NCBI RefSeq assembly: GCF_029962835.1
Contig: NC_080583.1
Location: 53,299,658-53,363,657 of the forward strand
Direction of reading: 5' to 3'
Source of the DNA: Magnolia sinica
Taxonomy: Eukaryota > Streptophyta > Magnoliopsida > Magnoliales > Magnoliaceae
Length of the DNA: 64,000 bases
Below the pieces are notes generated by a model that saw only the letters and a program-made list of their open reading frames with translations, ran no database searches and was not told the DNA's origin. Within the stretch, counting starts at the first letter, position 1; the number at the start of each line of letters is the position of its first letter. Position numbers and translations under genes: made by a program. Below, in pieces: positions 12,501 through 24,306 of this stretch.

Positions 12501-14140
12501 AGCTCCTAAAGGACTATGACTTCGATCTTCAGTACCACCCGGGCAAGGCGAACGTGGTGGCGGATGCCCTCAGCCGTCAGCCACGAGGTCTGGTGGTGCA
12601 TATGATGATTCAAGAATGGCAGATGCTTGAGGATATAACAGAGTATGATTTTGAGTTTGGCTTGCAGTCTTCTATCGTGCAGTTATCGAGCCTGTCGATT
12701 TAACCCTCTCTTGTCACAAGGGTGATCAAGGCTCAACAGGCTGATGAGTCGTTGTAGAGTTATATGGCTGAGGCGGCATCCGAGAGTCAGACAGATTGGC
12801 AGATTGGTTCAGACGGTGGACTTCGCTTCAGAGGCCGATTATGTGTCCCGGATATTCTTGAGTTACGTAGAGATCTTATGATCGAGGCACATCGATCGTG
12901 ATTTTCTATCCACTCTGGCTCGACGAAGATGTACCGTGATATGAGGCGATAATATTTTTAGGAGGGGATGAAGCGCCAGATCGCCAGTTTTGTGGCCAAG
13001 TGTGACGCATGTCAGCGTGTCAAGGCCTATCATCAAAGACCCCCTAGTCTATTGCAGCCATTGAGCATCCCGATGTGGAAGTGGGAGCATGTGTTGACAG
13101 ATTTTATTATGGGCTTGCCGAGGACTCAGCGTGGTCATGACGCCATATGAGTTGTTGTGGATCGTCTGACGAAGTCAGCGCATTTTCTTCCGATTCGTGC
13201 GACTTGGCCTTTGGATCGGCTTGTGAGGTTATTCGTTGAGGAGATTATGAGGTTGCACGGCATTCCAGTCTCGATCATTTCTGACCGAGACCTGAGGTTC
13301 ACATCTCAGTTTTGGGGGAGCTTTCAAAGAGCAATGGGGACTGAGTTATAGCTCTGCACGGCATACCATCCGCAGACCGATGGCCAGACCAAGAGGGTAA
13401 ACCAGATCCTTGAGGATATGCTTAGGGCCTGTGCGATTGATTTCGGGGATAGCTGGGATGAGTATTTGTGATTGGTTGAGTTCGCTTACAAAAACAGCTA
13501 TCAGGCGACCATCGGCATGACTCCTTTTGAGGCACTATATGGCAAACCATGCAGATTACCAAGTTGTTGGACCGAGGTTGGAGAGCGCCGTCTCCTAAAT
13601 CCCGAGCTTGTGTAGGAGATATCAAAGGCTATCAATATCATCAGGCAGAGGATGCGCACAGCTCAGAGCCGACAGAAGAGTTTTGCTGATCGTTGGCGTC
13701 ATCCCTTAGAGTTTGATGTGGGGGACCATGTATATCTCAAGGTCTCACCCATGAAGGGTGTAGTTCGATTTGGAGCGAAGGGCAAGCTTGCTTCAAGATT
13801 CATAGGACCTTTTGAGATCACTGGGCGCATTAGCGTCGTGGCCTATCGGCTTGCCTTGCCATCTCAGTTGTCTAGTGTCCATAACATTTTTCATGTCTCC
13901 ATGTTGAGGAAGTGTGGGTTAGACATCATTCCTGTTGTTGATTGGCAGTCGTTAGAGGTTCGTGAGGACACTTCCTATATTGAGCAACCAGTTCGTATCC
14001 TTGATCGGAAGGAGCAGGTCCTCCGGACCAAGGTCATTCTATTGGTGAAGGTTCAGTGGGGTCACCATTCTGTTGAGGAGGCTTCTTGGGAGCGCCAGGT
14101 GGAGATTCGAGAGTGCTATCCCCATCCCTTTGATGATTGA
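9600..14140 (+). pseudogene. Broken gag-pol polyprotein of the chromovirus
   Basis: Parts in order: gag with FDRQYFPN-like and DITMAQYAAHF, FEDGLRYGLR motifs (about 10040-10395); a zinc-knuckle-like CFGCDAIKH (about 10490-10530); a protease-like VLFDSVASHSF (about 10850-10890); reverse transcriptase with [29 protein letters not shown] and FIDDILIYS (11333-11917); RNase H with [21 protein letters not shown] and [15 protein letters not shown] (11936-12600); integrase with a CDACQRVK zinc region, LTDFIMGLP and ISDRDLRFTSQFW (about 12900-13500); and a C-terminal chromodomain-like VQWGHHSVEEASWE (about 14040-14130). The last places it among plant chromoviruses. The reading frame is broken roughly ten or more times across gag and pol. 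No intact product is expected. Confidence 0.93.
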
Positions 14141-14259
14141 TATGTGTTGTATTTTGTATACTGTCTTTGGTTTTATATGATGATGATTATGTTTCTTATT
14201 CCTCAAGAATTATGCCTAGTTGCGATGATTATGTAAATTTTGAGGACGAAATTTTTATT

Positions 14260-14272
14260 GAGAGGGGAGAGC
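14260..14272 (+). promoter_or_regulatory. Polypurine tract
   Basis: GAGAGGGGAGAGC directly abuts the TGTAAGCCCC start of the 3' LTR. The TTGAGGACGAAATTT context just upstream is usual for this chromovirus clade. Confidence 0.85.
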
Positions 14273-17200
14273 TGTAAGCCCCGTATCCTAGACCGTACCA
14301 TTCTGTAGGCTTCCGCGATCTTTCCGGTCGAATTCCTGCAACCTTTGACCCTTAACTAGCATTTGCTTGTGACCTAGCGTCACATACCGTCAACCTGAAT
14401 CGACTCAAACCGAGACTTGTACCCTTGCGACCGCTCCATTACCGCGGTTCCGATGCCGCGTCTCGCGCGCCTATCTGAGACTCCGGCCAGGAGATGTGGG
14501 CCAGCGTTCGGTGTGAGGAAAACGTTGTGCATGCGAATTTCGAGAGAATCTCTACAATATGTCACATCAATCAATCAACTAATCAATCCCATCATGTCAA
14601 GTACACATCACCTCTCACCCTTCCCCAAGCAACCCCAAAAGTCAAAAGTTTCTTACAAGCCCATACCCCTTCTTACACAATCTACCACAAAAGTCAAAAA
14701 GTCTCTTACACATCCATCACCACCACATCCATTACCCATCTCTCTCTCCCTTTATAACCCTCTCTCTCTCATTCCTCAAATCACTTTTCCAAGCAACAAA
14801 AAAATCCCACGTATGAGCTTCCCAAGCTCTCATGGAGGAACTCTAGTGTGGCCCACTTCCTACCCCCTCATCTCCCATCTCAACCATCAAAACTCCATCA
14901 TCCTCCATTGGGATCGAAGCTAAGGAGCCAAGGAAGCCAAGGGAGCAAGAAGAAGGCAGTGGGTGATTTGGATTTTTGTCTTTTATTCATTTGTTTAATT
15001 TAAGGGTCCATTTATGTGGGACCCACCTTGATGTACGCCTTGTAACAAGAGGGACCCATAGTGGTGGGGCCCCTCCATCTTCACCGATGTCTCTCTCTCT
15101 CTCTCTTTCTATGACTATGGCCCACCTATAATGTGTGTATATCATCCATGCCATCTACCAGTGGACCCCATCTATGTGGGACACACCATGATGCTTATAT
15201 GCCATCCCAACCGTCCATAGGGGGCCCACCTTGAGGTGGCTAACAGTGGGGGTGGCTGCCAGTGAAGTGTGATCTGACGTGGGCCCACCTAGCTCCATAG
15301 CTCAGGTGGCAGACCGAGTGAAAGATGCCTTGTTTCAACATTGGAGGTCTTGGTATTGATCCCTGTGGAGGTGGCTAACATGGAGTGTGTACTGACATGG
15401 GTGTGGACTGACGGTGGGGTCCATAGGACCCACCCATATCATCCATCCATTTTGGTGGGCCACACCATACTGTATGTGTTTTATCCAAACCGTCCACCAC
15501 CCCTGGATGGTGGGGCCACGTCCGTGTGGGCCCTCCTTGGTGCGTGTGCACACTCAGGTCCATGGCTCAACCGGCAGACTGATTGGAGGTACCTCGTTTC
15601 AACACTTGAGGTCTTGGTATTGATCCCTGTGAGGGTGGCTAACAGAGAAGTGTGAGTGATGGTGGGGTCCATAGGACCCACCCCCCGTCCTCCATCCATC
15701 CAGATGGGCCACGCCATCATGTATGTGTTTAATCCGAACCGTCCACCATCTCCGGACGGTGGAATTACGCCCGTGTGGGGCTCAGACCCTAGCTCATGTG
15801 GTAGGCTGTGTGAAAGATACCTCATTCCAACGCTGAGGTCTTGGTGCGATTCCCTAGTGCAGGTGGCTATCTGTGAAGTGTGATTAACAGTGGGGTCCAT
15901 GGGACCCATCCTAGCCACGCAGTCCACCCATTGGTTGGGCCACACCGTGGTGCATGTGGAGTGTCCACCATCCAAGGACGGTGGGACCCACCCCACGTGT
16001 GGGGCAACACCGTGATGTATGTTGCTGTCTAGGCCTTGGACGGCCTGGACATTCGGTATATATATTATATTATATTATATATATTATATATTATATTAGA
16101 TTATATATATGATATATTATATTATATAATATATATATTATATAATATAGATGCTATTATGGGACATCCACCGTTTAAAACTTCTTAGGAGCCACAGTGG
16201 TTCTCACTCAAGTTGATATTTGTTTTCACTTCATCTATCCCTATGTTAACTTATGAATAGGTCGGGTCTCAAATTACATAAGGGTGGGCCCAATTTGACG
16301 TACATTCGACCCATCTTTGGGCCATTTTATCGGCCCAACTGATTTGACCCATTTTATCGGCCCATTTGAATCGGCCCATTTGACTCGGCCCATTCGATTG
16401 GCCCAATGAGACGTATGTTAGGCCTTTGTGTGGGCCGAATGCGATGTATATGAGGCCCATTCGATGTGAGATCCTACAATGATGTATGTGATGATGTTTT
16501 TGGCGGTCATGCCTTGGGAACAATGATGGTTTGATGTCCACATTGTAAAGCAATGATGGTTAAATGTCCGCATTGTAACTCTCCCGAGAGCCCATTATTA
16601 GGCCCATAATTGTAGTGTGTAGGCCGTTTAGGCCCATCTTCATTACGAACAAGAATTCATCACCATATAACATGTTTAAAATAGTTCCATGATTCGTGAT
16701 CATACGCATCATATGTATGCTTGATATGAGAAGTGATTGATTATAGCATATGTCTTCAGCCAGATTGTTTATGGGCTCCCAGATAGGCGGTGTTGCCCAA
16801 CATGTGCGCACGATACGCGCAGGATTTGTTGCATCACTGGATAGTGTGATTCATGCATTTCATATTGTGTGACATGGATACTGTACGCCCTAGCGACATC
16901 AGGGTCGTAGCCTCCACAGGCGTATCGTGGTTGGCAGAATTAGATACCGAAAATCTTCTTCTACATGGGGTGCTATAGATATCCTCGGGTGAAAGTCCTT
17001 AAACCCTTATGGTACCAGGAGGTTGCTCCAACGTCTAGACTGAGTGGGTGCATGAGCACCGAGTGTCGATTACCAGAAGGCCGCGCTTTTCACTATGTCG
17101 TGGTCAGTTGGAAGGGGATGCGGCCTTACCCGCCCGAGAGGAGGGGGCAAAGTTAGGTTGAATTTGACCAGCTCGAGGAATGGGTCCGCTATTGACGAGC

Positions 17201-17945
17201 CGAGCTCGATATTGGTAAGCGGATAGTGAGGTCTCTTCCACTCGCCTTATTGCGCGCGATGGGGTAGCAATCTGGTTTGGAGTATACTAGACTCCGGTTA
17301 TATCCCAGAGTTGAGCCGTATTGATATGTGGACTTAGATGAGGGTTCGCATGCTTGAGTTGCATTTCGCACCGCATGGCCTTAGTATGGCCGACATCATT
17401 CATGCCTTACATCGCATGGCCTTGGTATGGCCGACATCATTCATGCCTTGCACCGCATGGCCTTGGTACTGCTAATAGCATTCATGGATTCATCAACATA
17501 TTCTGCATTACTCTAATACTACATAATTGTATTACTACCTTATGCACACACTTACACCACCCTCTAAGCTTTCCATAAGCTTATGCACGACCGTTGTGTG
17601 CAAGTGACGTTGGACTGTAGCAACGCTGAGGCAGGAGTGCATAGCAGATCATCTTGGAGCTTCTTGTCCATTATCATTGTATTTCCTTTTATGCTCATTG
17701 TACTTATAAAGTTTTTTATTATACTGAAAATGTGATGGAGTTTTTAGTTGTTGTTTGTGGGTTATGTCTTTGGTTATGCTTATTACGAATCAAACTGATG
17801 TTGAAAATCCTCCTCGTAGCATCCCAGGATCGGAACCTGGCGAATGGGCGCTGGGAGCTGAGAATGGGGTTCTACAGAGGTTGTCGGCGCCGGATTCGGC
17901 GATCGAAAATTTTGTGAGCCCGGTTTTCGAGTTTGGGGTGTGACA
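14273..17945 (+). repeat. 3' LTR of the chromovirus
   Basis: A 3,673-bp LTR, TGTAAGCCCC...GTGTGACA, colinear with the 5' LTR but about 310 bp shorter, mostly around the AT-rich block. It carries the same three tRNA-like modules (about 15290-15364, 15556-15630, 15786-15856). Confidence 0.92.
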
Positions 17946-18019
17946 ACTTGTGATGGAATGTACTTGACTTATGATTGATGTGATTGATGGGACATGTCGT
18001 AGAGATTCTCTCAAAATTT

Positions 18020-19863
18020 ATGTTGAACATGTGATTGCCATGATTATTTGTCGTGTACTTATGCTAGATGTATGTGCGACAACTCCTTGGTAAGAGGAAT
18101 TGTCCAAATGTATGTATTTCAACATACGTCATGTATGTTGAACTATGTATTCTAAGTGTTTGTAGAAATGTCTAAATGATCTAAAGTGTTACTTCTTAAC
18201 CTAATCGCGGGCGTTGAGAAGCGATTCTCAACTCTCTCACTAGTGTGTATGATTTCCTTCTTGCAAGTTACATTTCTTGTTATTAAATTTCAAGTCTTAC
18301 TTATGCTTAAATCCATGTTAAGTTGATATTCTTCAGATGCTTACATACCATATGATTTGAGTTGTTGTTCCATTACTATTCTATATTGTTGATATCAATA
18401 CCTGTTATAGTGGAATGTGTTTGGGACTATGAATAGTCCAGGAAATCGGTAATCGGCCTTAAGTTCGTGGCTAAGGTTGCTTTCGCCACGTAGGACGTAA
18501 TTAGACGAACCTGAGTCGTATTAGAGTTGTCGGCAGTGGTTTGGCCACACGGAGTGTTTGCCACTCTATGTCGTTCAACATAACGTGCGCTCGTGCTAGT
18601 CGAGTTTGTCAAGTAACCCGATTGTCCGATGTATGTTCACCATGTATGGACGCTATTGTTTGAATCTAGGGTACCGAACTTACCTGTGGAATCCTATTAA
18701 CCTTGGTACTTTGATCCGCTAAGACTCATGAGCCGGACATGGTGGTATGGGACACCGTGGTCGAGCTGTCGGCCTACGCTGGGGTGACGAGCCTCCCCGT
18801 AGTGACCAGTGAGCAACCAAACTCGTGACCCGATTATGGTGGTATGGGACACTATATTCGTACTGTCGGCCTACATTGATTGGTGACGAGCCCCTTGTAG
18901 TGACCTCGAACATGCCTGGATACCGCATTGAGGTGACGAGCCTTAGTGTAGTAACAAAGGTATGACAGGCGTGCATTGATTGGTGACGAGCCCTTTGCAA
19001 CGACCTCAAACCATATGATCGTATGAGATGATCTAAGACTGACGACCCTAGAATGGATCACTGTTTGGATGGTGATATGAGGAAGGTACCTTAGCTTCCC
19101 AATCCTGCTGTATGAAAAGGTCTAATAACAACTTGGTAATCATGCTCATGCACCGCATTTGCATGTGCTTTGTAGACGTGACACACTTTGAGGTGGTGTC
19201 ATGCGTAACGTAAGATGAAGACGCTAAGGGTGTACGCGTGAGGGCACGCATCATTCTGCATACATCCTTGCATTAACAAGAGTACTTAGGACATGTTTGA
19301 TTATTCTGGTTTATCATTACTGCTTGATTGAATTGATAACATGTTAACATGTGCTTTATTGTTCCACTGAGTTGATCACTCACTCCCACGTTCTGGGCGG
19401 TGTTAAACACCCACCAGACTCTGTCTTAGTTGCTGATGTTGCAGATGTTGATGCAACCTTTGAGGCAGAGCCGGAGATCGATGATGATGAGGCTGCTTTC
19501 TCTTTTATGCAGTTTTCAGATGGGTTCTAGTGAGCCTAGTGCTGATGCGCGGGATACTGGGATTTCTTTTGGGAATTAAATGATGTAATTTGATACTTGT
19601 AATTTTGATAGCAACACTTACATTTCAACCTGGTATGTGTATGTATTTCAGGGATTTGCACATGTACACACTTATATTTCTTTAAGTCTTCCGCTTGCTT
19701 TCTTCACTTATCCCTGAATTATATCTGCACTTTGGCTTAATCTATTCCATGTTTTACTCGCTAATACAGACAACATACATCCATCATTCAATATGTTGCA
19801 TAAGTGATGTTTTGGAACTCAGGAGCTGAGTTATGCTCCACCCCCGAATTTCAGGGCGTTACA
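18020..19863 (+). mobile_element. Truncated LTR of a different Tekay-like family inside the older LTR
   Basis: The right end reads ATTTCAGGGCGTTACA at 19863, a typical LTR 3' terminus. The body includes GATCACTCACTCCCACGTTC and a 3' region with polyadenylation-like AT-rich sequence. The left side starts abruptly at about 18020 (TGTTGAACATG) with no matching terminus. About 50 bp of the host LTR seen in sister copies is missing at that junction. So it is either 5'-truncated or joined by a deletion. It contains four imperfect units with GTGACGAGCC between about 18780 and 19000. Two partial bounding matches support its origin, but no target duplication is visible. Confidence 0.65.
18730..19010. 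repeat. Imperfect tandem units with GACGAGCC core
   Basis: GTGACGAGCC recurs near 18786, 18884, 18933 and 18986, each followed by a GTAGTGACC-like phrase; two units also share GGTGGTATGGGACAC. Confidence 0.6.
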
Positions 19864-20613
19864 CCCGGGTATCGCCTTGGTGCATGAGATGCAGCATCAG
19901 AACTACGGTGACGGCGCGGTCGCTAAGGTATAAGTCTCGGGTCGAGCCGACTCTGGTTTATAGGACTTGGTTTAGGATCACGTACAAATGTCGGATACAG
20001 GTCGATGGTTGCCGAAATTCGATCAGAAGGATCGCGAAAACCTATGGAATGGTACGGACTAAGATACGGGTCTTATAGTCAGTCACCCCGACACCTCGGG
20101 TTTCTGGAGAACTTGGCGAAGAGGTTGATTGGTGAGGACCACTATGGTGTGTGCTTGGAAGTAGGGGTGGAGTTATCCAGATGAAATTACTAGGGCCAGA
20201 GTGAGCTTCTCTATACTCGGATATCGGGTCTCGGCGGGGACCAATGCCTTGTTGACATAATAAACAAGGTATTATTTTCCTTCCATTTCCCAAACAAGGG
20301 TTGAGCTTATGACTAAAGGGGACACGACCAAGTAGAGTTGTAATGATTCTCCTTACACCGGCTTTGACAGTAACAGGGGTGATCCCAGATACCCCTTTAA
20401 TTGTTGGAATGCTTGATCATAGTCCGAGGTCTACTCTGCCTTCTTATTGCCTTTTAGTTGTTGAAAGAACGGGAGACATTTATCTGTGGCCCGTAAGACG
20501 AATTGACTGAGGGCCGCCACCCTTCCAGTGAGACATTGGATCTCTTTCAGTGTTCGGAGAGACCCCATGTCTAGTAGAGCTTTGATCTTATATGGATTCA
20601 CCTCCATCCCCCT

Positions 20614-21444
20614 CTAGCTAACATGGAAACCGAGGAACTTACCTGAGTTGACCCCAAATGGGCACTTGGTCAGATTCAGTTTCATCCGGTACTTCCTCGA
20701 GATAGAGAATGTTTCTCCGAGCTCATTTAAATGGTCGGCCGCCATGACACTTTTTACTAACATGTCATCGACGTACACTTTCAGTGTGTGACTGATCTGC
20801 CGAGCAAACATCTTGTTCACTAATTGTTGGTACGTCGCCCATGCATTCTTTAGACCAAACGACATGCCCTTATAACTGTAAAGGCCTTTGTCAGTGACAA
20901 AAGTAGTCTTTTGTTTGTCCGAGGGATGCATTGCTATTTGATTGAACCTCGAGTACGCATCCATGAATGTCAGGAGCTCATGCCCGGCCGTACTGTCGAC
21001 CAGTTGGTCGATTCTGGGAAGATGGAAGCTATCTTTCGGGCATGCATTGTTCAGGTCGGAGTAATCGACACAGACGTGCCATTTCCTATTGGACTTCTTA
21101 ACAAGCATGATGTTGGAAATCCACTCAGGATAATATACTTCCTCGATGAAGCCCGCGTCAAGTAGTTTCTCGACCTCCTTGGCTATTGCCACATATCGTT
21201 CAGGCTCAAACATCCTTCTCTTTTGCTTGATCGGTTTGAAACTCGGATCCACATTTAGTTTGTGGACCATCACCTCGGGATCAATACCTGATATATCCTG
21301 ATGAGACCAGGCAAATACATCCTTGTTTTCCCTAAGAATACTCATCATCCGAGCACAGTGGTTAGGGTCTAGAGACGTTCTGACTTGTATAGTGTTGCTC
21401 GGGTCACTTTCGTTGAGTGGAATGGTTATGAGTTCCTCCATCAA
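20614..21444 (-). pseudogene. Tat-element reverse transcriptase region
   Basis: Open for 276 codons with the RT motifs SNIMLVKK, CVDYSDLN, CPKDSFHLPRIDQLVD, TFMDAYSRFNQI, FGLKNAWATYQ and YVDDMLVKS. The N-terminal part (AWSHQDISGIDP, KPIKQKRR, FEPERY) is the linker usual before RT in this lineage. This is the best-preserved open stretch in the nest and part of a fossil polyprotein. Confidence 0.92.
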
Positions 21445-21669
21445 GTGAATTGATCATCAGAGCTTACTTGGGTATACCTTTCCTTACCGAAACCGACTAG
21501 CAATGCCGAGCCTCACGCTGGTCTCCTTAGAGGTAGCCGACCCCATTTACAGTGGGGAACTTCATCATTAAGTGGTATGTAGATACCACTGCCCTCATGG
21601 AGTTGAGTGAAGGTCGTCTGAGGATAACGCTGTAGGTCGACGGGCAGTTCACCACTATGAAGTCTACCA

Positions 21670-22092
21670 TCAAGGTGACCTGGTTCTGTCCCTCTCTGGT
21701 TGTGACGGGTAGAAGAATCGCACCCTCAAAGATGACCTTATCTCCTGCGAAGCCGTGCAGCGGGGTTTGGATGGGTCAGAGGCGCGATCTGTCGATTCAC
21801 ATTTATCGAAGGCCTTGAAGTATAGTATATCAGCCGAGCTACCTGTGTCGACCAGGATACGGTATACCTTCCTATTCGCTATGGTCATAGTCATCGCCAA
21901 GGCATCGTCATGGGAATGCTGAATGCCTCGCACGTCATCTTTGGTGAAAGTCAAGCTGCACAGATTCATACATGGTTCTTTGCTAATGCTCAGGATCATG
22001 CTCCTTACATGTTCTTTGCATGCCCGGTTTGAATCTCTGCCCCCCGATGGTCCTCCGTGAATAGTTTGGATCTTGACCTTATCGTCTACCAT
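21670..22092 (-). pseudogene. Tat-element protease region
   Basis: Contains FTKDDVRGIQHSHDDALAM and ILVDTGSSADILY, the retropepsin active site DTGSSAD of Ty3/gypsy Tat elements. Its end and the link to RT are decayed. Confidence 0.88.
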
Positions 22093-22289
22093 TTTGCTCG
22101 GCTACTCGTCTCTCTGAATTTTTTTATCCTCCTTGACATACTCTTGCAAGTGTCCCTTGCGGATCAGGGTTTCAATCTTTTCCTTAAGATCAACATAGTC
22201 ACTGGTGTTGTGGCCATGGTCGTGGTGAAATCGGCATTATTTGCGCTTATCTTGTTAGCTTGCGTTGGTCTTCATACAGCTCGGCCGCC

Positions 22290-23612
22290 TCAAAAGCTTC
22301 TTGTCTCGGATCTCCAAGAGAACTTGCTCTGGAGATGTGTTGAGAGGAGCGTATGAGCTGAACCTGCTTTCAGGCCTTTTGCTCGGCCTCTGGCCACTTG
22401 AGGTGTCTTCATCCGACCTCCTTTTGTTTGATTGCTGCAGAGCTTCTTCTTTGTGCTTCTTATCCCATGGGGGATTTCCTGAGTTTTGAGAATTTTTTCG
22501 GGAATTGAAGAACTCTTCGGCATTTGAATACTTCTGAGCTCAATTTATAAGTTCTCCTAGTGTGGTTGGAGGATTCTTTCCTATAAAGAAGAGGAACTTT
22601 CCTTCCTTGAGTCTGGCAATCATTGCGACTAGTGCAATCTTATCGGAGTAGTCGTCGATTTGCATCGCCTCTTTGTTGAATCGGATGATGTAGTCTTTCA
22701 ATGCTTCTCCCTCCTTTTGTTTGATGGTCAGCAGGTGGGTAGATGACTTTCAACACTATTTTCCGACGATGAACTGTGTCAGGAATGCTTTGCTGAGCTT
22801 GGCAAACGAGCTGATCGACTTTGGCTTCAATTGTCTATACTAACCTCGTGCGACTCCCGTGAGAGTTATGGAGAAAGCGCGACACATGATCGGTCCAGAG
22901 GTTGATTGAAGCTCCATCCATGACCGATAGGATTCTATGTGCTTAGTTGGATCCTTAGAACCCGAATGCGGCGCGATGGGAGGCATTCGAAACCTCAGAG
23001 GCATTGTTGCACTCATTATCTTGTTAGTGAATGGGGGCTCCGTTTCTTCCATCATTGCTTCTATAATGGTCAGAGCCTGTGCTTGATAAGCTCGACGCAT
23101 GGTGTTAATCTAACCTCGTAGTTCATTGATTTGTGCTTCCCAAGGGCTCTTGTTCTCAACAACTGTTTCGCGAAGTGACTCTGCTTTGGGAGTCTTCCCG
23201 CATCTCCTTTTCTCCAATTCATGTCGGAGATAGGAGCTAGCAGCAAGGTTCCCGAGACATGGGTTGGTGCTTGTGCCGGTAGGCTCCGAGATGCTCCCCT
23301 TTGGGAGCCAACAGGGGCGGAGCTTTCCACTGCTACTGGGGCAACTACTTCCTAAGCGGGAGGGGGGAGTTGCCTTGCCATCTGTTGCCTCATAAGAACG
23401 AGCACATTTGTCAAGGAGTGATATCAGCTTGTTTGTGCAATGAGCACTTGGTTTTGCAATGAGTGATATCGGCTTCCTCGATTCCGAGGCCATTGTGTTG
23501 GACCCATTGGAGCTGATTCAGCATGCAACTGAGAAGACGAGTTTCGCTGCCCAGCTTGATCGAAGTCTGCGACAACGGTAGGAGGGAGTGTTTTCTTCTT
23601 TCCTTTTACCAT
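22290..23612 (-). pseudogene. Tat-element gag region
   Basis: Minus-strand segments contain PPFTNKIMSATMPLRFRMP, YRSWMELQS and IMCRAFSITL, the conserved Tat/Retand gag core. A basic MVKGKKKTLPP start lies at 23612, about 60 bp inside the leader. The frame is broken several times. Confidence 0.85.
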
Positions 23613-23672
23613 TTTCTCTGGTAGAGTAGGAACGGTCTTTTATTTCACTTCCCATAGACGACGCCAAAATGT

Positions 23673-24306
23673 TGATGCAAAAATCTGGTTCACCCTTTCA
23701 GAGCTCCTAAAGCCGAGCACCTGCACAGATGAACGATAATGGAGACCCTGGCTAGAGTTGGGGACCCTCCGATGCCAAAGTCAGGCCTGGAATCTGGGTC
23801 TAAGTTATGTGGATGGGATTTTGGGGTGAGAGATTTTGTGTACCTGTCTCAATAGTATAACTCTGTATTCATAGTGTAGGGTAGGATGTGGGAGTCCATC
23901 GATCTCGGCACGATCTTAGCCATTAGGCTAGCCGTGCTTGAACGGTGACACAGGCAGTTACGCTAAGATTGTGTGTAGGATGTTACTCCTATCGTGCGCT
24001 ACTGAAGTTAGTTTCTGGGCGTGACTCTAGGTCATCTATCATCTGAGCCAAGCTTATCAAGTCCGAGCCGAGCTTATCAAGTTTGAGCCTGATGGCTCTT
24101 TTGGCAAGGACCTAATCTAAGCTGACATCGGAATAGATAGTCAGTGTTGATTCCTTATCTAATTTGCTTGGCTCTAAAATCGGTTTATATTTGAAATTGG
24201 TTCGGTAGAGAGCGACTTTCACAAGTTACCTCATGATCGGCCACGCCGACGTTGTTATAACTTCGCCGAGCTGCATGAGATGAGCAGGACCATATTTCCT
24301 ATAACA
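23673..24306 (-). repeat. LTR of the Tat element
   Basis: About 634 bp. On the minus strand it starts TGTTATAGGAAATATGG (24306) and ends GCATCA (23673), followed by ACATTTTGGCGTCGTC, the leader/primer region. Relatives lie at 56512-57193 and 58935-59580. Confidence 0.85.

Larger units (their letters stand above)
5434..17945 (+). mobile_element. Near full-length Tekay/Del-like chromovirus (Ty3/gypsy) with two LTRs of about 4 kb
   Basis: LTRs at 5434-9416 and 14273-17945 both start TGTAAGCCCCGTATCC and end GGGGYGTGACA. A primer site resembling initiator-tRNA-Met complement (TAGTATCAGAGC) follows the first LTR and a purine tract (GAGAGGGGAGAGC) precedes the second. The 4.86 kb between them reads gag, protease, RT, RNase H, integrase and a C-terminal chromodomain-like segment, the known order of plant chromoviruses. 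Very long LTRs are usual for the Tekay/Del clade. Flanks are GCTTG on the left (5429-5433) and ACTTG on the right (17946-17950), a 5-bp duplication with one mismatch. It inserted into an older LTR of its own broad family. All parts are present, but the polyprotein is broken in roughly ten or more places, so it is a fossil. By eye the LTRs differ by several percent, more at their 5' ends, implying an age of millions of years. Confidence 0.93.
431..20077 (-). mobile_element. Solo LTR, about 5.3 kb, Tekay/Del-like family, interrupted by two later insertions
   Basis: Read on the minus strand the LTR begins near 20077 (TATAAGACCCG, a decayed TGTAAGACCCG) and ends at 431 (GGGTGTGACA). The 5 bp GTCAG lie immediately outside both ends (426-430 and 20078-20082), a perfect target site duplication. 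LTR sequence lies in three pieces: 431-5433, 17946-18019 and 19864-20077, together about 5.29 kb. This matches the 5.35 kb solo LTR at 49474-54821 in length and order. The gaps are a full-length chromovirus (5434-17945) and a foreign truncated LTR (18020-19863). No internal retroelement region of its own is present, so it is a solo LTR. It sits inside the pol region of a Tat element. Confidence 0.88.
20083..24306 (-). mobile_element. Tat-type Ty3/gypsy element: remaining pol, gag and LTR
   Basis: On the minus strand the order is LTR (24306-23673), leader with TTTTGGCGTCGTCTATGGGA primer-site region, gag, protease, RT, and then RNase H, which continues at 430-1 beyond the inserted solo LTR. 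Gene order and motifs fit the Tat lineage (Retand-like). The other LTR lies left of the window. The element truncates the left arm of the receptor-kinase duplication at 24306/24307. It is broken in about ten places. Confidence 0.88.
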
